A model generated the notes under the pieces. It had not been told where the DNA came from. It did no database searches and saw nothing but the letters and a program-made list of their open reading frames with translations. Below, piece after piece: positions 47,135 to 60,210 of a stretch of DNA of 64,000 bases (its first letter is position 1; the number at the start of each line of letters is the position of its first letter). Source of the DNA: Arthrobotrys musiformis (lineage: Eukaryota > Ascomycota > Orbiliomycetes > Orbiliales > Orbiliaceae); the NCBI GenBank assembly GCA_036971715.1, contig JAVHJL010000007.1:1488001-1552000 (forward strand). The letters are read 5' to 3'. Position numbers and translations under genes: made by a program.

Positions 47135-48574
47135 TTCATCGGCTTTGTGATGCCTGCGTGGGTATGTCCCGGGTTCCTCGCGAAGTATTTATGAAAATTT
47201 CCTAAGGTAATTCTGGCAGAAGTTGACGTTGAGATCATTCGCAACTTTGGAAAATCCCCGCTTATTCGTACGTGCGTGCCCGGACTTACAGGATACAAAG
47301 CTGCAGCTCGGTCCCTGTAGGATTCATGCACTAGGTTCTAGGTGATTTTGATTCTCTGGCGTGGTGGGACGGGTATCTGTCGGCAATCTATTCGTCTCAT
47401 GACTTATCGGCCTGTGGTCGTGGCCAATGGTCATGCGAGACTGCTGAAACTAGAATAAAACCTGTAGCTTGTACCAATTGAAGCGCACCGAATGTTATAA
47501 TTATAGTAGTTTGGGGTAATTATAGACACCTACAGACAGCTGTCGACAGGCAGCGGCGCACTTGGCCCGGAAATCGCTCTTAGAAGGCTCTCTGTTCTCC
47601 CCTCGTTGGGCGGGAAATCCGCGCTGCCTTTGAGTCATCTGTCCTGTGGTTGGTTGGAAAGGTGCACGGCAGACCGCCAAGGACAACTTGGTGAGACATA
47701 CAAATTCGGCTCGTATACAGCCCACCCTGGTAACGCATGAAAAACCTGCTCGAGGCGGAGCCGCACAAAGCAACGTGAGTTTTACCTGATTCACCCATAA
47801 CAAGGTACCAAAAGCTTATTTCCACCACAAGGAACCAAAAGGAGTTCCAAATTCCACCCAAAACCCCAACCAAATATATTTCGAAAAATATTAAACTCGA
47901 CTTGCTTGTAATTAAATTTAACTAAAGTAGTTTTTGAGGACCATAGAAAAATGAAGGCTACGAAACGGGTTACCCTGCTTCATTGTACTGCGGTAGGTAT
48001 AAATATAGTTCGTGCGGGGTTATATTGGTCTCGTACCCAGACCGCGCGGAGAGTAACCGAACTTTGTTTAGGTTACACCACCCAGTGAAGATCGCTCGGC
48101 GAGCTGCTCCCACGGTCCTGGTGGGGTTCTACTATATATCCCGTTTTGGGCCGGTTGCAATTGGGCAGGATACGGACCGACCAGGTGCATGCACGCAGAG
48201 CGGCAACAACTCAGCAGACAGAAACCTCGGAAACAGCCATGCGTAGTATAATGATAATTATTCGAGTCTATACATAGATACTTTGATAACGACTCCGCCG
48301 GCCTCTTCCTAAAATAAATAATCCTAAGAAAAAGGATCCATAACTATATTTTTAGACAGGAAGAATGAAATGCATGTACAGCGGTCATAGTCAGACGCAT
48401 GGATTCACCAACGAGGTCCTGTCTTCAGCGTCGTGAGGCCAGGAACTTACCCAGTACTATCTAATGTTTTTAAAATTGTAGGCTCTCCCATAGATCAAAG
48501 GCTCCATATCTGCCGAAGTTAAAGGCTAAAAGCACTATACTAAACTTGTATACTAACCTACGCCAGAAGCAACT
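47135..48574. other. intergenic region, no gene seen
   Basis: About 1.4 kb between two genes that point away from each other, so it contains both promoters. It carries an exact second copy of ATTGGTCTCGTACCCAGACCGC at 48024-48045. ORFs at 47501-47873 overlap in different frames without domain features. Confidence 0.5.
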
Positions 48575-49561
48575 ATGAAGATTTTAACTCTTTCTTTAAC
48601 TCTCCTCTTTCTCGTCGCGCCTGCTCTCACGCGGACTACATATGGCTGCTGGGACCCGAGGTCAAACAAATTCCATAAGGATTGCATGGTAGCTGCCACC
48701 AGCCTCGTCACGGAATGGACCGGGGTCGACAATATGGCCTGGATCCCGCCGTACCTCGTCACCAACACCTGGGGGACCTGCACGGCTAAGATTCGCGGTA
48801 GCGGCACGAGAGTGTCCGCCATCGACCTCCTGGCGTCTTTCGACCAACTCGGCTCGAGATGCCAGAATGGCTTCTTTTACTACGATAATGGCTGGATTGA
48901 TGCGCAACTAAATGGTCGGACGGGTTGGAAGAGGGATACGACTGGGAAGGCACAAGAATGGTACTCAAACGAGACGGTATCCCACACCGGATCTCAGCCA
49001 CCTGATTGGGTCGCTTTGCCCCTGGGTGCGAAGGCCACACCCAGGAAGCTCAAAGGAAGAACAGCGAACGGAATTGCAGAAAAGGTGCCAGATGGAATCG
49101 AGAAGCGGCAGTCGCCGATCGGGAAATATATCGGTACAATCCCCGGCTCGCCAAGCTCCTTCCGCATCTTCCGCGGAGCCAGAGTAGTCATCGGCGGGCC
49201 TCCGGATTCCGCATTTCTCCCCGAGAAGGCGCTATTCGCCATAGGCCGGGTGCTAGATAACATCAAGTCAAACTCTGGTACGGGGGTCGTTCGTGGAGGT
49301 GTGGAAACTATATCTGGCTCCACGGTTAACGCGCTGGCTATCGTAGCGCAATTGAACACCGTGGGGAACAACTGGAAAAATCTGTACAAAAATATAGGGC
49401 GGGGCACGATCGAAGGTGTGATGCTGGCGGCATTTTCGAATATGTTATCTGATCATCTCAACGCCGGCGTTTATCATGTGTACAACAAGTATAATGACGT
49501 CCTGTTTTCCGTTATTATTAACGGAGTTACCGGACTCCTCTCATCGCTCCCGACTAGCTAG
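48575..49561 (+). CDS. secreted two-part protein with Kex2-like site, unknown function
   Basis: Single exon, 328 residues, ATG at 48575. Signal peptide MKILTLSLTLLFLVAPALT. The N-terminal part has only four Cys (about residues 25, 37, 69, 96), enough for two disulfides. The order DC..........GTC...C loosely resembles Ecp2/Hce2-type small secreted proteins of plant-associated fungi. A dibasic site GIEKR at residues 174-178 could be cut by Kex2. This would release a Cys-free C-terminal part of about 150 residues rich in Gly, Ala and Val (ALAIVAQLNTVGNNWKNLYK, GTIEGVMLAAFSNML). Precursors of this layout include secreted effectors and wall proteins, but I cannot assign one. The ORF is intact. Confidence 0.78.
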   Translation: MKILTLSLTLLFLVAPALTRTTYGCWDPRSNKFHKDCMVAATSLVTEWTGVDNMAWIPPYLVTNTWGTCTAKIRGSGTRVSAIDLLASFDQLGSRCQNGFFYYDNGWIDAQLNGRTGWKRDTTGKAQEWYSNETVSHTGSQPPDWVALPLGAKATPRKLKGRTANGIAEKVPDGIEKRQSPIGKYIGTIPGSPSSFRIFRGARVVIGGPPDSAFLPEKALFAIGRVLDNIKSNSGTGVVRGGVETISGSTVNALAIVAQLNTVGNNWKNLYKNIGRGTIEGVMLAAFSNMLSDHLNAGVYHVYNKYNDVLFSVIINGVTGLLSSLPTS

Positions 49562-52500
49562 ATAATCCTTTCCCACGTGTATTACGCAGATACTTTGTGC
49601 GTGTAGCAGAGACCCTAGCCAGTCAGTTATAAACTGTTTATGAAACTTGCTTCAGTTCACATCTTAGATTCCCCCAATTAGGGCCGCGCGACGGGGCATA
49701 GGCTCCAAGTATAATATTGATGTTGCTGTCACCGCGTACCTGGTTTTCGACAGTTCGTGTTAAAACGCTGAGCTATAGCTAATGGAAACTTGGCAGAATT
49801 TCGAGAGGTTGCCAATGTGGTTTGTGTGATTTCTAGCACAATCTCTCCATCATGGAATGAACCTATAGTTAATTTCCTCTTGCCCTTGATACTGCGTTCC
49901 CCGGAACCCCGGCGCTTGCTAGATTTGTTACAGAGTCTATGTTATGGATGTTGTACATACATCCTGCGAGTACCACCTTTGTTCTACCACTAGCTTTGTG
50001 CGTTTATACTAGTCTCAGCAACTCTACTTGTGTTGCGTTTATACTACCTAAATTTCCAACAGAGCATGCATTGTTCTTTTAAGTACGTCCCGGCTGGTTA
50101 GGACGTCGTAGTGGAAACAAAGCGAGAAGTTCTGACCTTTGCTCCCCTGCGCCTACGTAACAAGCAATGCAAGTTTGAGTCTTGTACAGATCGAAGACCT
50201 ATCTAACTATATCCGCAATAGAGTTTCTATGATTATAATAATCCTCGCCGCTAGGGCATCTTGTATACCATTGCTTTCAGATGCCAGACCCTGATTCCTT
50301 TCATTGCAAGAAACCTTCCGTCTAAAACGCAGGAATATCCATCGTCTGATCATATATGAAATCCTTTCAGCTAAGAGATAGTTTGACGAGCTATGTTCTG
50401 GTAATCGTTCAAGGTCCATTATAATTAGGGTGGGGATAAGGTCCGAACCTGGTAAGCCTAATTACAGACATTTCATGCATGGCGTCGGTGCTAACGATTA
50501 TCTCGACACTTAACAAAGCCTATTAGTGAAATTTTTAGGCAAAGTGAATTATCTCTACCATCTTCAGCAACCGATCTGTTGTATTCCTGCCGACGCCGGT
50601 CCTTGGGATTCTGCTATGAATACCTCGCGATTTAATCGATTTGTGTGATATCGAACTTAAGCTGACTAAGCTGTATTTGTTCCTTGCTTGATCCGCAAGG
50701 CGCAACACGTGGCTTTTTTCTTGAGTTCGTCCGCGCTGATTGTGGCTTGATCATTTGATTCGGTCGGGTTTAAGTACGACCGGAGGAAGGAAGGGATATA
50801 CTATGGTATGGTCGCGGCGGTGGTGCCATAAGGCCAGCTTCAGGTTTTGGCACTCGAAATACAGGGAAGCCAGGTACACTGCAGATATTGTTTTATTATG
50901 CCAAACAGAAGTTACAGGTTTGTAGTAAGCAAAAGGTGTGCTCGAGTTTTGTAGACTTGCAAACTTCGATTTAATTTTTCTTTAACTGATGTTAACGTTA
51001 GCTTCAAGGTATGTGCCATGGAGCTATCTAATTATATAGCACGACCAAACTCCAGACTAAAGAAAGTAGAGCTACTTGTTTATATATTTGGCAAATACTA
51101 AGACCCTCATATGAACTTGTACAAAAATCAATGGGAGTGGATGCTTGGGGAACGTTGTGGATGGAAAGGTTTGAGGTGGGGATCCTTTCACGACTGCAGG
51201 AGGTCTCGGGGGGGGATATGGATATTCAACTCGGTTGACTCGCCAATGTGAGGTGCAGGATCCATGAGGGTGTTCAAAAGTCGCATAACGGCAACACTCC
51301 CAAAAAGATCCGGTAGTTGTGATAAAACATAATTGGAATACCTCGCGGGCAGGCCTTACACCGCTTTGAGCCCTGCTCGATCCTGTTCGGCCCCGCCAGA
51401 TATCAATCCTAACGGATTGGTCTTGCTTTGCCGGGCATAACAATAAGCCAGTCTGTGGGGAATAGTCGGTGGTATTTGTCATTCGTCGTATAAAATAGCT
51501 CCGCAGAACTCTCTATAAGGCCAAATTTCATAACTCAGTAGTACGTGTTTGTACTTTTCAAACCTAGGGCTTAGTTGCAAAAATGGAACGATAATCCCCG
51601 GCTACCCAATACTTTTGAAGGTTCGGGTCTAGCCGATGGCGACAACTTGTGCGGCAAACCAAGCCACATCTTCCGAATGGCGACTAGCCTCAAATCCGGG
51701 CTACCTTGGAAATAGACTGGTGTCACGGGGTCCACACCGAAATAGGCAATGAAATGCCCGTTTGGAAACTTGGCCAAAATCTCCAGCAGGACAGCAGCCC
51801 AACCAAGTTACCACAGAAAACCACCCACCACGGCACAGCCTTCGCATCGCACTATGCGTTCCTCCCAGTCCCTACCGCTAAATCAGTCGGACACTATGCC
51901 AAATCTTGGTTAGGAGGGGTTATGGGAACCAAGGGAGCCATGCTGAAACGGCCCGGCCCTTGCGGAGCCCGGTACGAACAATAGCCCTAACTATCCGAGT
52001 TTTGGTTCTGAAATGCTAACTTACACAGTATGCAACTTGGTGCTGGAAGTACCAAACCAGACTAATCCCTCCGCCTACATCCAGGCTATGTGAATATGCC
52101 GACCTTAACGGTCAGTTCCCTATTAGCTATCGAGGCATTGCTAATGGTCGAGCCCGATACACACCGCGAACAAAATATTTGCACTCGTTTCGGTTGGCGC
52201 AAGGACGTGTTCTTTCGCTCACAGGAAATATTTGCCTTATTCCGCTTTTGTTTCGATGCGACAATCCGGAACCCACCTGATTCCCATGCCGAAACGTGAT
52301 TGTGCAGCTATTCTTATCTACCGATTACGTATAAAACCATATAAAAAGTCATATTAGACTACAGAACTTATCCATCACGATACTTACACCTGATTGACCA
52401 GCAAGGGAAAGAGTAAAAGAAAAAAGAAGCACACAGGAACCCGAGGGACACGGGAGCAGACAGCCTCGAGAAAATGCGTTGTGGCGTCATAAAATCCAAC

Positions 52501-54400
52501 ATTGCGTATGCAGAGGACCCCGTTTGGGCGATCGAATTCAGCTATTCCGATGTGCGAACCGATCGAATTCAGCTATTCCGATGTGCGAACCAACCAAGTA
52601 TCTTGGTGAGGCTGGATCCACTGAAAAATATCCGTCGAGCCGCTGAATTTACCAACACGGAAGCCTGACGAAAATCATTTCGGGAAAGAGCATGCGCTGG
52701 AATCCGCATAATGGCGTTTTCTCAGTTCTTCATCCAGATTTGGAAACCAACCCGGAAGCTGGTCAGAAGCCACTTTATATAAGCTGGGAACCTCCACGTT
52801 GTCGCCTAAATGCCTCTGGTCTATATTATGTTGCATTGCATAGCATGTACATACATACAAGTAATCTGCATCCAACAAATCATCCGTGTATCCGACTGCT
52901 GCAGGCCGTGCAGCCGAACCCGCAGTACTCCGCTTCAAGCTGCATGATATTTCAAAGAAATCAGCCAATACCCACTTAGTTTCGCAGTTCAGAGAACGCA
53001 AGAGTGAGAATATTCTCGCTAAGGCTTTATAGGAGCTCATATTAGCTTGATATCGATGACAACCTATTCTCGGTAAGACATCCGAGAATATTTTACTAAA
53101 TAGCAACGATCTCAGTGTAAATATGAATAGGAAGATAATTGTGCCTTCCGAATTAATCAGGTCGTTAAATTAGCTGAATCGAACTAAAGTTTCTTTGAAT
53201 CTTGGAAGTAATACATTTTCGGCCGGTTCTCTGAACCGCCACAAAATCACAAACGATAGAATTATCTTGTCTCGTACCCAGACTTGGAAGAGAATCATCG
53301 TATAATGCCAATCTTTCCTAAATTATAAAGAGATACCAAAAGAGGTTTAGAGTACGCACCGGCGATACTACCGGTTCTTTCCTGCCCCACCACCTCTTTG
53401 TATATCGTCGATGGTGCATGGAACCTGATCGACAATCCTGGCTAGCGCCTTCTGTGTCCTGAGTATGGCACCATGTGCACATGTGATTAACACGAAATTT
53501 TCTGGCCACTTCGACTTCGCGCTTCGGAGTGAGCCACGCCTATCTCTACAATTGGGGACAAAATAGTCTATATGAATATGTACCAATAACACCAACTCAG
53601 TTATAGTCACTTGTATGCGGGCGCTAATTCGACCTGAGCGAGGGGCACGTAATGAATTGATTAACCACCCGTACCCCAAGACTACAAGACAGAGTCATCG
53701 AGATGGTGTTCAGAAAAACTATATTCGCAAAGCCGATTGGTCAATCCCCTAAAGGCATATTTTTCGAAGCCGCAATATCAGCCGGGTAGCGATGATAAGA
53801 TTCACTTGCCCAAGCGACTTGCTCACATACTGCAAATACAAAACTATTCTGGAGTATCATGAGGTCACAGATTTTTAGGCCAAGGCTGTAAATACCTATA
53901 TTCACAGCTGAATTATGCATGAGATGGCTGAATCGCAGCTTGCTATTGGTGGTCAATGTAGAGAGAGACGGCACAGACACGAAACGTGATCTCCGAGGCG
54001 CTTTGAAGATCCTGAAATAGGCAAGCTGAGATTTCAGCTTGCTCATCAAAAGCTTTGGATGCTACGGTGCAAATCTACCTATGATGATGAATCACTGATG
54101 AAATAGCCAACTGGAACTAGCAGGCTGGCAAGTTGGAATCGATTGGTAACATTCGATCATATGCATATGACTCCGAGACAAAATAATATACAAAGGCCTG
54201 TTTCCCCCCCCGAATCACAGAACCTCTCTCAACTTCAAAAAGATATTTATTCAGTATCGAGATATCACGGACTATAGTTACATAAATACTCTTTAAACCA
54301 CCATTTTTTAAACTATCGCAAGCAACCGTTAACTACGAGATATCATTATCTTACAGTTCTCTTTAAATTTGCTCACATTTAATCTTTTGAAACCTTCAAA
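49562..54400. other. long gene-poor region
   Basis: About 4.8 kb without a convincing gene. Open frames at 51072-51482 and 52675-53106 (minus) exceed 130 codons but show no domain or signal peptide and have short low-complexity parts. A 31-bp tandem duplication lies at 52530-52591. A TTGTCTCGTACCCAGAC copy is at 53267-53283. Imperfect GCGTTTATACTA repeats lie near 49998-50050. Probably decayed repeats and intergenic DNA. Confidence 0.5.
52530..52591. repeat. perfect 31-bp tandem duplication
   Basis: GATCGAATTCAGCTATTCCG...AACC occurs twice in direct tandem (52530-52560 and 52561-52591) without a mismatch, which points to a recent duplication. Confidence 0.9.
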
Positions 54401-55930
54401 ATGACTAAATACGGCCTTACTGTTACCAATGAGTCTAGCGAACGCCAACACTTTTATTTTTTCACCGCTCCACCCCAAGTAGATGGTATAAGTGACGACA
54501 AGATCTTTGTTAATACGTGGTTGGAGGCATGGGCGGATCCTCAAGAACAGATTAATGTTAGCACTATTCTGGACTTTTATGCATGTGAGTAACTGTATTG
54601 AGTTAAATAAACCAACGGAACAAACGCTTACAACTTGTAATAAAATCAGGGTGCGGTCCCGGCGGTAAAAGTGAAGGAAGAACCACTATCACCCAAGGAC
54701 TCCCTAGTCCTACACCTGTGACTCTAGGAACTACAGCTGGAAAAGGCAGTATGTTCTACCGCAATTAATTTAGCTTGTCAAAACAGTTCTCCCTCAGATA
54801 GATAAGCTAATAAAATCCTTTAGGTTCTTATAAAACTCATTGGGATGAAAAGATTCGTCATTTTGGCTGGGACAAAGATGAAATCCCGAACGAAGCCAAC
54901 CCCGGTGCTTATTCTATTACTACGGACACTTTCACTCCCGAAGACCTTCTTCATATCGGTTTGGCCATGAAGAAAAATGGATCAACTCGTGCAACCCCAG
55001 TTGCAGTAGTAAGTCTCTTAATAAATCTTTGATAAATTCTCCCTTTCAAGAATTTAGGGGCTGACAGATACGGCGCCGACTTAAAAGATTCCAGCGTCTC
55101 CAAATAAATTATACAATATTACCCCAGTGACTAGATTTTATGTTGCTGTTGGCGACAGACAACAAAATGAAATATTCCACTATACTTCTAGAAGTGTAAC
55201 CGCCGGATGTTATGATTTTATTGGGAAAGGGAAGGGGAAATTTCACGGGAGTATCAATTATACAAACAATGGAACCTGGAGCACGACTGAGTACGATAAT
55301 GTTTTATCTGTACTATCTGTGGGGGCGCCTGCGGAAACTCAAAGTCTTGTAGCCCCTCCAACTTGGCTCCAGGCTTTTATTGACTTTACACTCCCAATCT
55401 TAGCTCATACTGCCAGGAATGCTGTTATTAACGCTATTCGGGAGCGGCTCTCCCAAATTAGCTACACAGTCGGGAACTTGACCTTTTCTGTTACCGGTAG
55501 CCGGTTGACTTTGACCTATAGGTTGCCTGATATTGGTACATCCCAGGCAATCGTTAGGCCACGTAAGTATAAAGGCATTCCATTCTAACTATTCCGCTCT
55601 ATATCTTAACAGTTACTTGGCCAATATACGATTATTGAAGTTCTACTAACTAGTTCTCTATCACCTATAGCTCGAAGAGTTAAGCCTGATTCAGAAGTCT
55701 CGGTATCGTTGGATGCTAGGAATGAAATTCTTAAAATTACGTTCTCGCCACAATGGTTTCGCTGCATGGAGCTTGATGCCGCTGAATCCACTGGCCTTAC
55801 TGGGCAATTCGAAACCGCCTCCCTCGAGAGCGCTGGAGTTCCCGCAGAACTTATCAAAGCGATTAATGATGCTCTTGGCAGCGTTAAATCCCAGCTTCCA
55901 CCAGGGGAACAATGGAATATTAGTAGCTAA
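54401..55930 (+). CDS. uncharacterised protein, five exons
   Basis: Exons 54401-54584, 54650-54748, 54824-55008, 55088-55562 and 55671-55930, an intact 400-residue model. Introns of 65, 75, 79 and 108 nt have donors GTGAGT, GTATGT, GTAAGT and GTAAGT, with branch-like CTAAT, CTGAC and CTAAC. There is no signal peptide or membrane segment, so the protein is probably cytosolic. Opening MTKYGLTVTNESSERQHFYF, then DKIFVNTWLEAWADP, THWDEKIRHFGWDKDEIP, a Thr/Pro-rich line ending SPNKLYNITPVTRFYVAVGD, and a second half with FTLPILAHTARNAVINAIRE. The beta-rich N-terminal half resembles proteins known only as hypothetical in other ascomycetes. I do not recognise a named domain and propose no function. 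Confidence 0.8.
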
Positions 55931-58900
55931 ACGCGGCAAAACTATAAGGCTGATTCAGTGCTCTAAGCACCAATCATGGTGTTTTGAAAGATCTCGAAAG
56001 TTCCGATTTTATTGCCGACCCCAAATTGTACTCAACCACCAAGGATCATACTGCCAGAATCGTCTCTCATTTCCTTATCACTTTCCTTTCCAAGTCTTGT
56101 TATGTTGAAGCCGTCCTAGCAAACTAGTCATGCGATCAGACTTCCTCTGCCCTCTTGGGGATAAAGGATAACGCGTGTCAGGCTGGGAATGCTTGCAATG
56201 TTAGTTTTTGAAATTCTTTGTCTTTTTTACTCTCTCATTGGGAATACCTCAGTCCATCTTCCTCGGCACGGCTTCGAGTTGAATAATTGTGACTGGAGGA
56301 ACCCATCCCACCACACTCCTGTTGTTATTGTTTTTCTGAATTCAGTACCCGAAAATCCCACAAAATTTCCAAAAAAAAATCACACGTACATGTATGTACT
56401 TAAATCACATTCTTTAATTAATATATTATTTGTTTCAATATTATCGCTGTGGCTAGTAAGTTCGGCTACGATTAATTTCTATTCACCATAAGTCATCCGA
56501 GAGCTTTGGTTTCACTGCCGCCTTTACGGTTCTAAGTTCAAAAAAGTTGCCTTTTCTGCTGGTGAAGTAGCATTGGCATCAATCCGTGCTTCAGTTAGTA
56601 TAAAAGGTATATATATTCATCGAGAAGCTAGTAAATATTTAGAAAAAAGCTATGTTATCAGCGTCGGATCAGTTGATTATCTCCCGATGATAAGCACTTA
56701 TATAGAATATGATCGAGGATAGCGGTGTTAGATACACCGTGCTAGTCCCTATTTACGTACAGTGTAGTTACTCTTCTCCGTCCTTCCACCCCCCGCCCTA
56801 ATAATTCACTCTACTGATTTATACATCCATTAGCGGCCCACTGCTACAGGCCCTAGCCCCGATGAAAGAACTTCTTATAGTGCTGAAAGGTAAAACTCAG
56901 ACTAGATAACTGACTGTGATAAAAAGTTTAAATCTCGCCTGGGAGGCTGATGTGAGTCTCAATATCCGCCCCCTTAGAACTCTGTGAAGGGTTATATATA
57001 GAACCAGATTTAGCGCTCGAAAATTTTGAACATACTTGTGTCTAACTGACACTACTACTTCATTATGAGATAACCGCCACTGGATTAAAAGTTCACATGT
57101 AGAAATTATAGTTCAGGCGGAAGAGATTTAATAACAGAGGTGCTGGATTTCACATTTAATACAGTAAACTTAACTCAACACATTTAATTTCGAAGAAAGA
57201 TTTTTATGTAATAGCCATGATCTGTCAGAAGTGCATAAGTAATAACCCGCCCCTTCCACGGTACTTTGAAGCCCATAGGCCTGAACCAACCAGTTGTATG
57301 ATATCAATTTGGTATGATAATAGCGGTACCATTTAAAACAATATTCAATCTTGCATATCAAGAATCGGTACAAATTCGAAAAGGTTCTGTGGAAGGTATT
57401 GGACAGGGAAGCTTTCCCTGACTGTGAAGTTGTCAACGGCGACCTGGGAATACAAAAAGCATTAGAATATACACTAATTGGGGGGATATCCGGAGAGCAC
57501 TTGCAATGAAGCTATCTGGCCTGCCGCCGATTTCAGTCGTTTGAGACCAAGCCTTACTCTGATCTTTTGTCTTCACACTCGGATATGACAAATGTCAGTT
57601 AAACGATAGCGACCTGAATTTTTCGTCCGTACATAACATCCTTGTAGCTCAATGAGTGGTCGGGAATTCTTCGATATAAACGCATGAGACGAACTTACGT
57701 ATATAGATTCTCGCCTTGATGGGGTTGTGCTTCAATGATCCAAGTCTCGGCGGTGCTGAATTCTTCTTCCATCAAAACTGCAAAAAGTTTGCCGTCGATA
57801 GAAGCAGCAACTTCAAAATAGAGGAGATATGCATTATAGTGTTATGTCTCTCATAGACAGGGTATACCCAGGCCAAATGGAATCATGCCCGTCACCGAAT
57901 CCTAGATGTTAGACTGAGGATCCTTCATGACAAGCAGCAAGGACTAGGATTCAAGAAGACTAGCAACCCCGTTCTCAATGCCAGCGGTCAGCTTATGGAC
58001 TTGTGATGTCATATATCTTACGAAAAATATGCTATAGCTCGGTCTCACATCCGGAAACACTACCGATAACCCCTGTAATTCGAGACTTACCCCTGTTCAA
58101 AGCGGGACCTCGTGCAACACAACTTCACCTGGAAGGTATGTCTGCTGTCGGAACTCAGCTAGGGCTGAATGCAGGTCTTCATGCATAACTTCGAGTCTTA
58201 TAGTTAGGGCTGAAATAAGATCAGGAACTAGATATGGTGTCTTGCGCCACACATTTACCCTTCTCTTACTCATGCCCCCGCAGCATAATAGTATTACATG
58301 TACTATGCTGCTCGCCCGTCCACACTGCTCGCCCACTACTTTAGCAGGAAAGATAAACTACTAGTATATTCACCACAACTAAAATGACTAGATAGTAGTC
58401 TGGACGTCATACCCTTTTGCCTTCATGGTACAACGGTTAGGCTCACACGGTGTAGCTTGGTAATCTAGGCGTCGCGTTATAGTATGCCCTCAAGGCCATC
58501 CCGGTCGGGTTGCCAGGACGGAACCTGCTTATGTAAGCCGAAAGATCTAAGGGATGTTACTTACGCCTGATCTCTGACAGTCTAAGAGACAATCAACCTA
58601 CAGATGATCCCCAACAATAACAGTCTAAATTTGAAGTTTGGCCCGCCAGCAATCTTAAAGGTTATTCATAAGTGGCAGGGCTAACAAAAAAAATTATAAG
58701 ATAAAATAAACTACGCCAAATACTAGTCGGTGGTTATTTGGGCAAGCAACAGCTACATTTATGTTGCCTAATAGCTAATACTACATATTTGTGATAAGAA
58801 AAAATGGGTTTGATTCAAATTTCGATTTGACATATATGTGCGTCTTGTAACTAAATTGTGTTGATTGTTGGGGCAAACATGTGTTCTTTGATAGGTGATA

Positions 58901-60210
58901 TATGTTTGTTCGCCGGTCCAAAAAAGTTCAAAGAAGAACGAAAATCAGGCAAAAAGAGGAAGAACCCTGGTCGTCCGCGCGCTTTTTTTTTGGTTTTGTT
59001 GTTTTAGACTTCAAGCTTTGTGTAGTCTTCAACCTTCCCCAACTGACAGGCGGAAACCTTGACTACTAGAGCGTCGCACTCCATTACTTTTGTATCAATC
59101 ACACAAAAATTGCACCTCAAGTATGGTAATAATGTGGGCTTGGTTAATCTAGTTGCCAGAGGCGTTAGTTGGAGAACGACATGTTGGTGTCGCATTGTTG
59201 AAGGGTCGCTAGAATGAGCGCACCAAAATTGTTCTGCCACGAAATCAAGACAAGCTTGCAACCCTCGAAGAAAAGGTCGAGTTTGCCTATCGGAGCACGG
59301 GACGCACCTAGTAACGATAAAAACGTTGTCCAAAAGTCCCTCGTAAACGCTTAACTCGCAATAAAGCCGATATGCACCACAAAAATGATTGAAGGCGTCA
59401 CAGACATAACGAAGTTAGTCTAACTGATAACGGGAACTCGTTGATGCTCGTGAAAAAATAGACTTGTGTAGCAATTTCTGAGAGTAGCTGGGATTGTTTG
59501 GTAAATTTCACCATATCTATTCGAATTTATGAGATAGTTCAGCCTCCTCCATGCCCCTATAATCTACCGGTAATATAGATTAAGAAGGCCATATTTTGGT
59601 AAAACCTCCCCTAAAAACAGGTCCTCGTACATCGTAACGGTGCGCTTCACGCTCTGGCGTGAATCACTCAATGCTATCTGAGTGGGCCGTCCAGAACGGA
59701 CAAGCAATGTTGAACCTGACCAGTACGGTCGGGATAGTCCACAATTTACTATAGAGTATCCACTTACTTTCCTATCTCCAATATCCTTGGGGACTGGGGT
59801 TTTTCGCGGCCTACATAGGTGGCCCGTTCGGCACCCGAGAATGGCGCCCTTAGCTTGATTTCCGCGGAGGCCACGGTGCCGAGGAACGCCCCTAACGAAA
59901 AGGCCTCTAAATGTCTACCCTTATAAATCATCATGGCACCGTTGGCCAAGCCCTTCTGCTCTTTTGGTTACGAGACTGTCCGCTCTTCTTGTTTTCCTGA
60001 ATTCTCCAGGATCCGGCTTTTCAACACTTAATTTTCATTAGGCGCATTTTCGACATCCATACCCCGAGAAATTGAAACTGAATCAAAAAAAAAAAAAAAA
60101 AGAAACGCCACGACTTACTCGCTTATAAATAGTGGATACCTAGCGGTTCTACTGTTTACGAAAGGCCTAAGAAACCAGTTTTCGTGTCGACCCCTGGTTG
60201 CAGATGCTCA
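55931..60210. other. long gene-poor region
   Basis: About 4.3 kb. AT-rich at 56180-56700 and at 58660-58860. Words such as CAAACATGTGTTC and AAAAAAGTTCAAAGAAGAACG near 58870-58950 resemble the degenerate sequence at 43240-43370, which suggests shared decayed repeats. A poly-A run (60085-60101) lies about 110 bp before the ERG4-type start. No gene is called. Confidence 0.5.

Noticed and set aside
51072..51482. 136-codon minus-strand ORF
   Set aside because: No domain, signal peptide or family resemblance, and a proline-rich low-complexity part; not enough to call a gene.
58418..58445. tRNA-like D-arm sequence GGTACAACGGTTAGGCTC
   Set aside because: No matching T-loop (GGTTCGANTCC) or acceptor stem is found downstream, so a tRNA cannot be supported.
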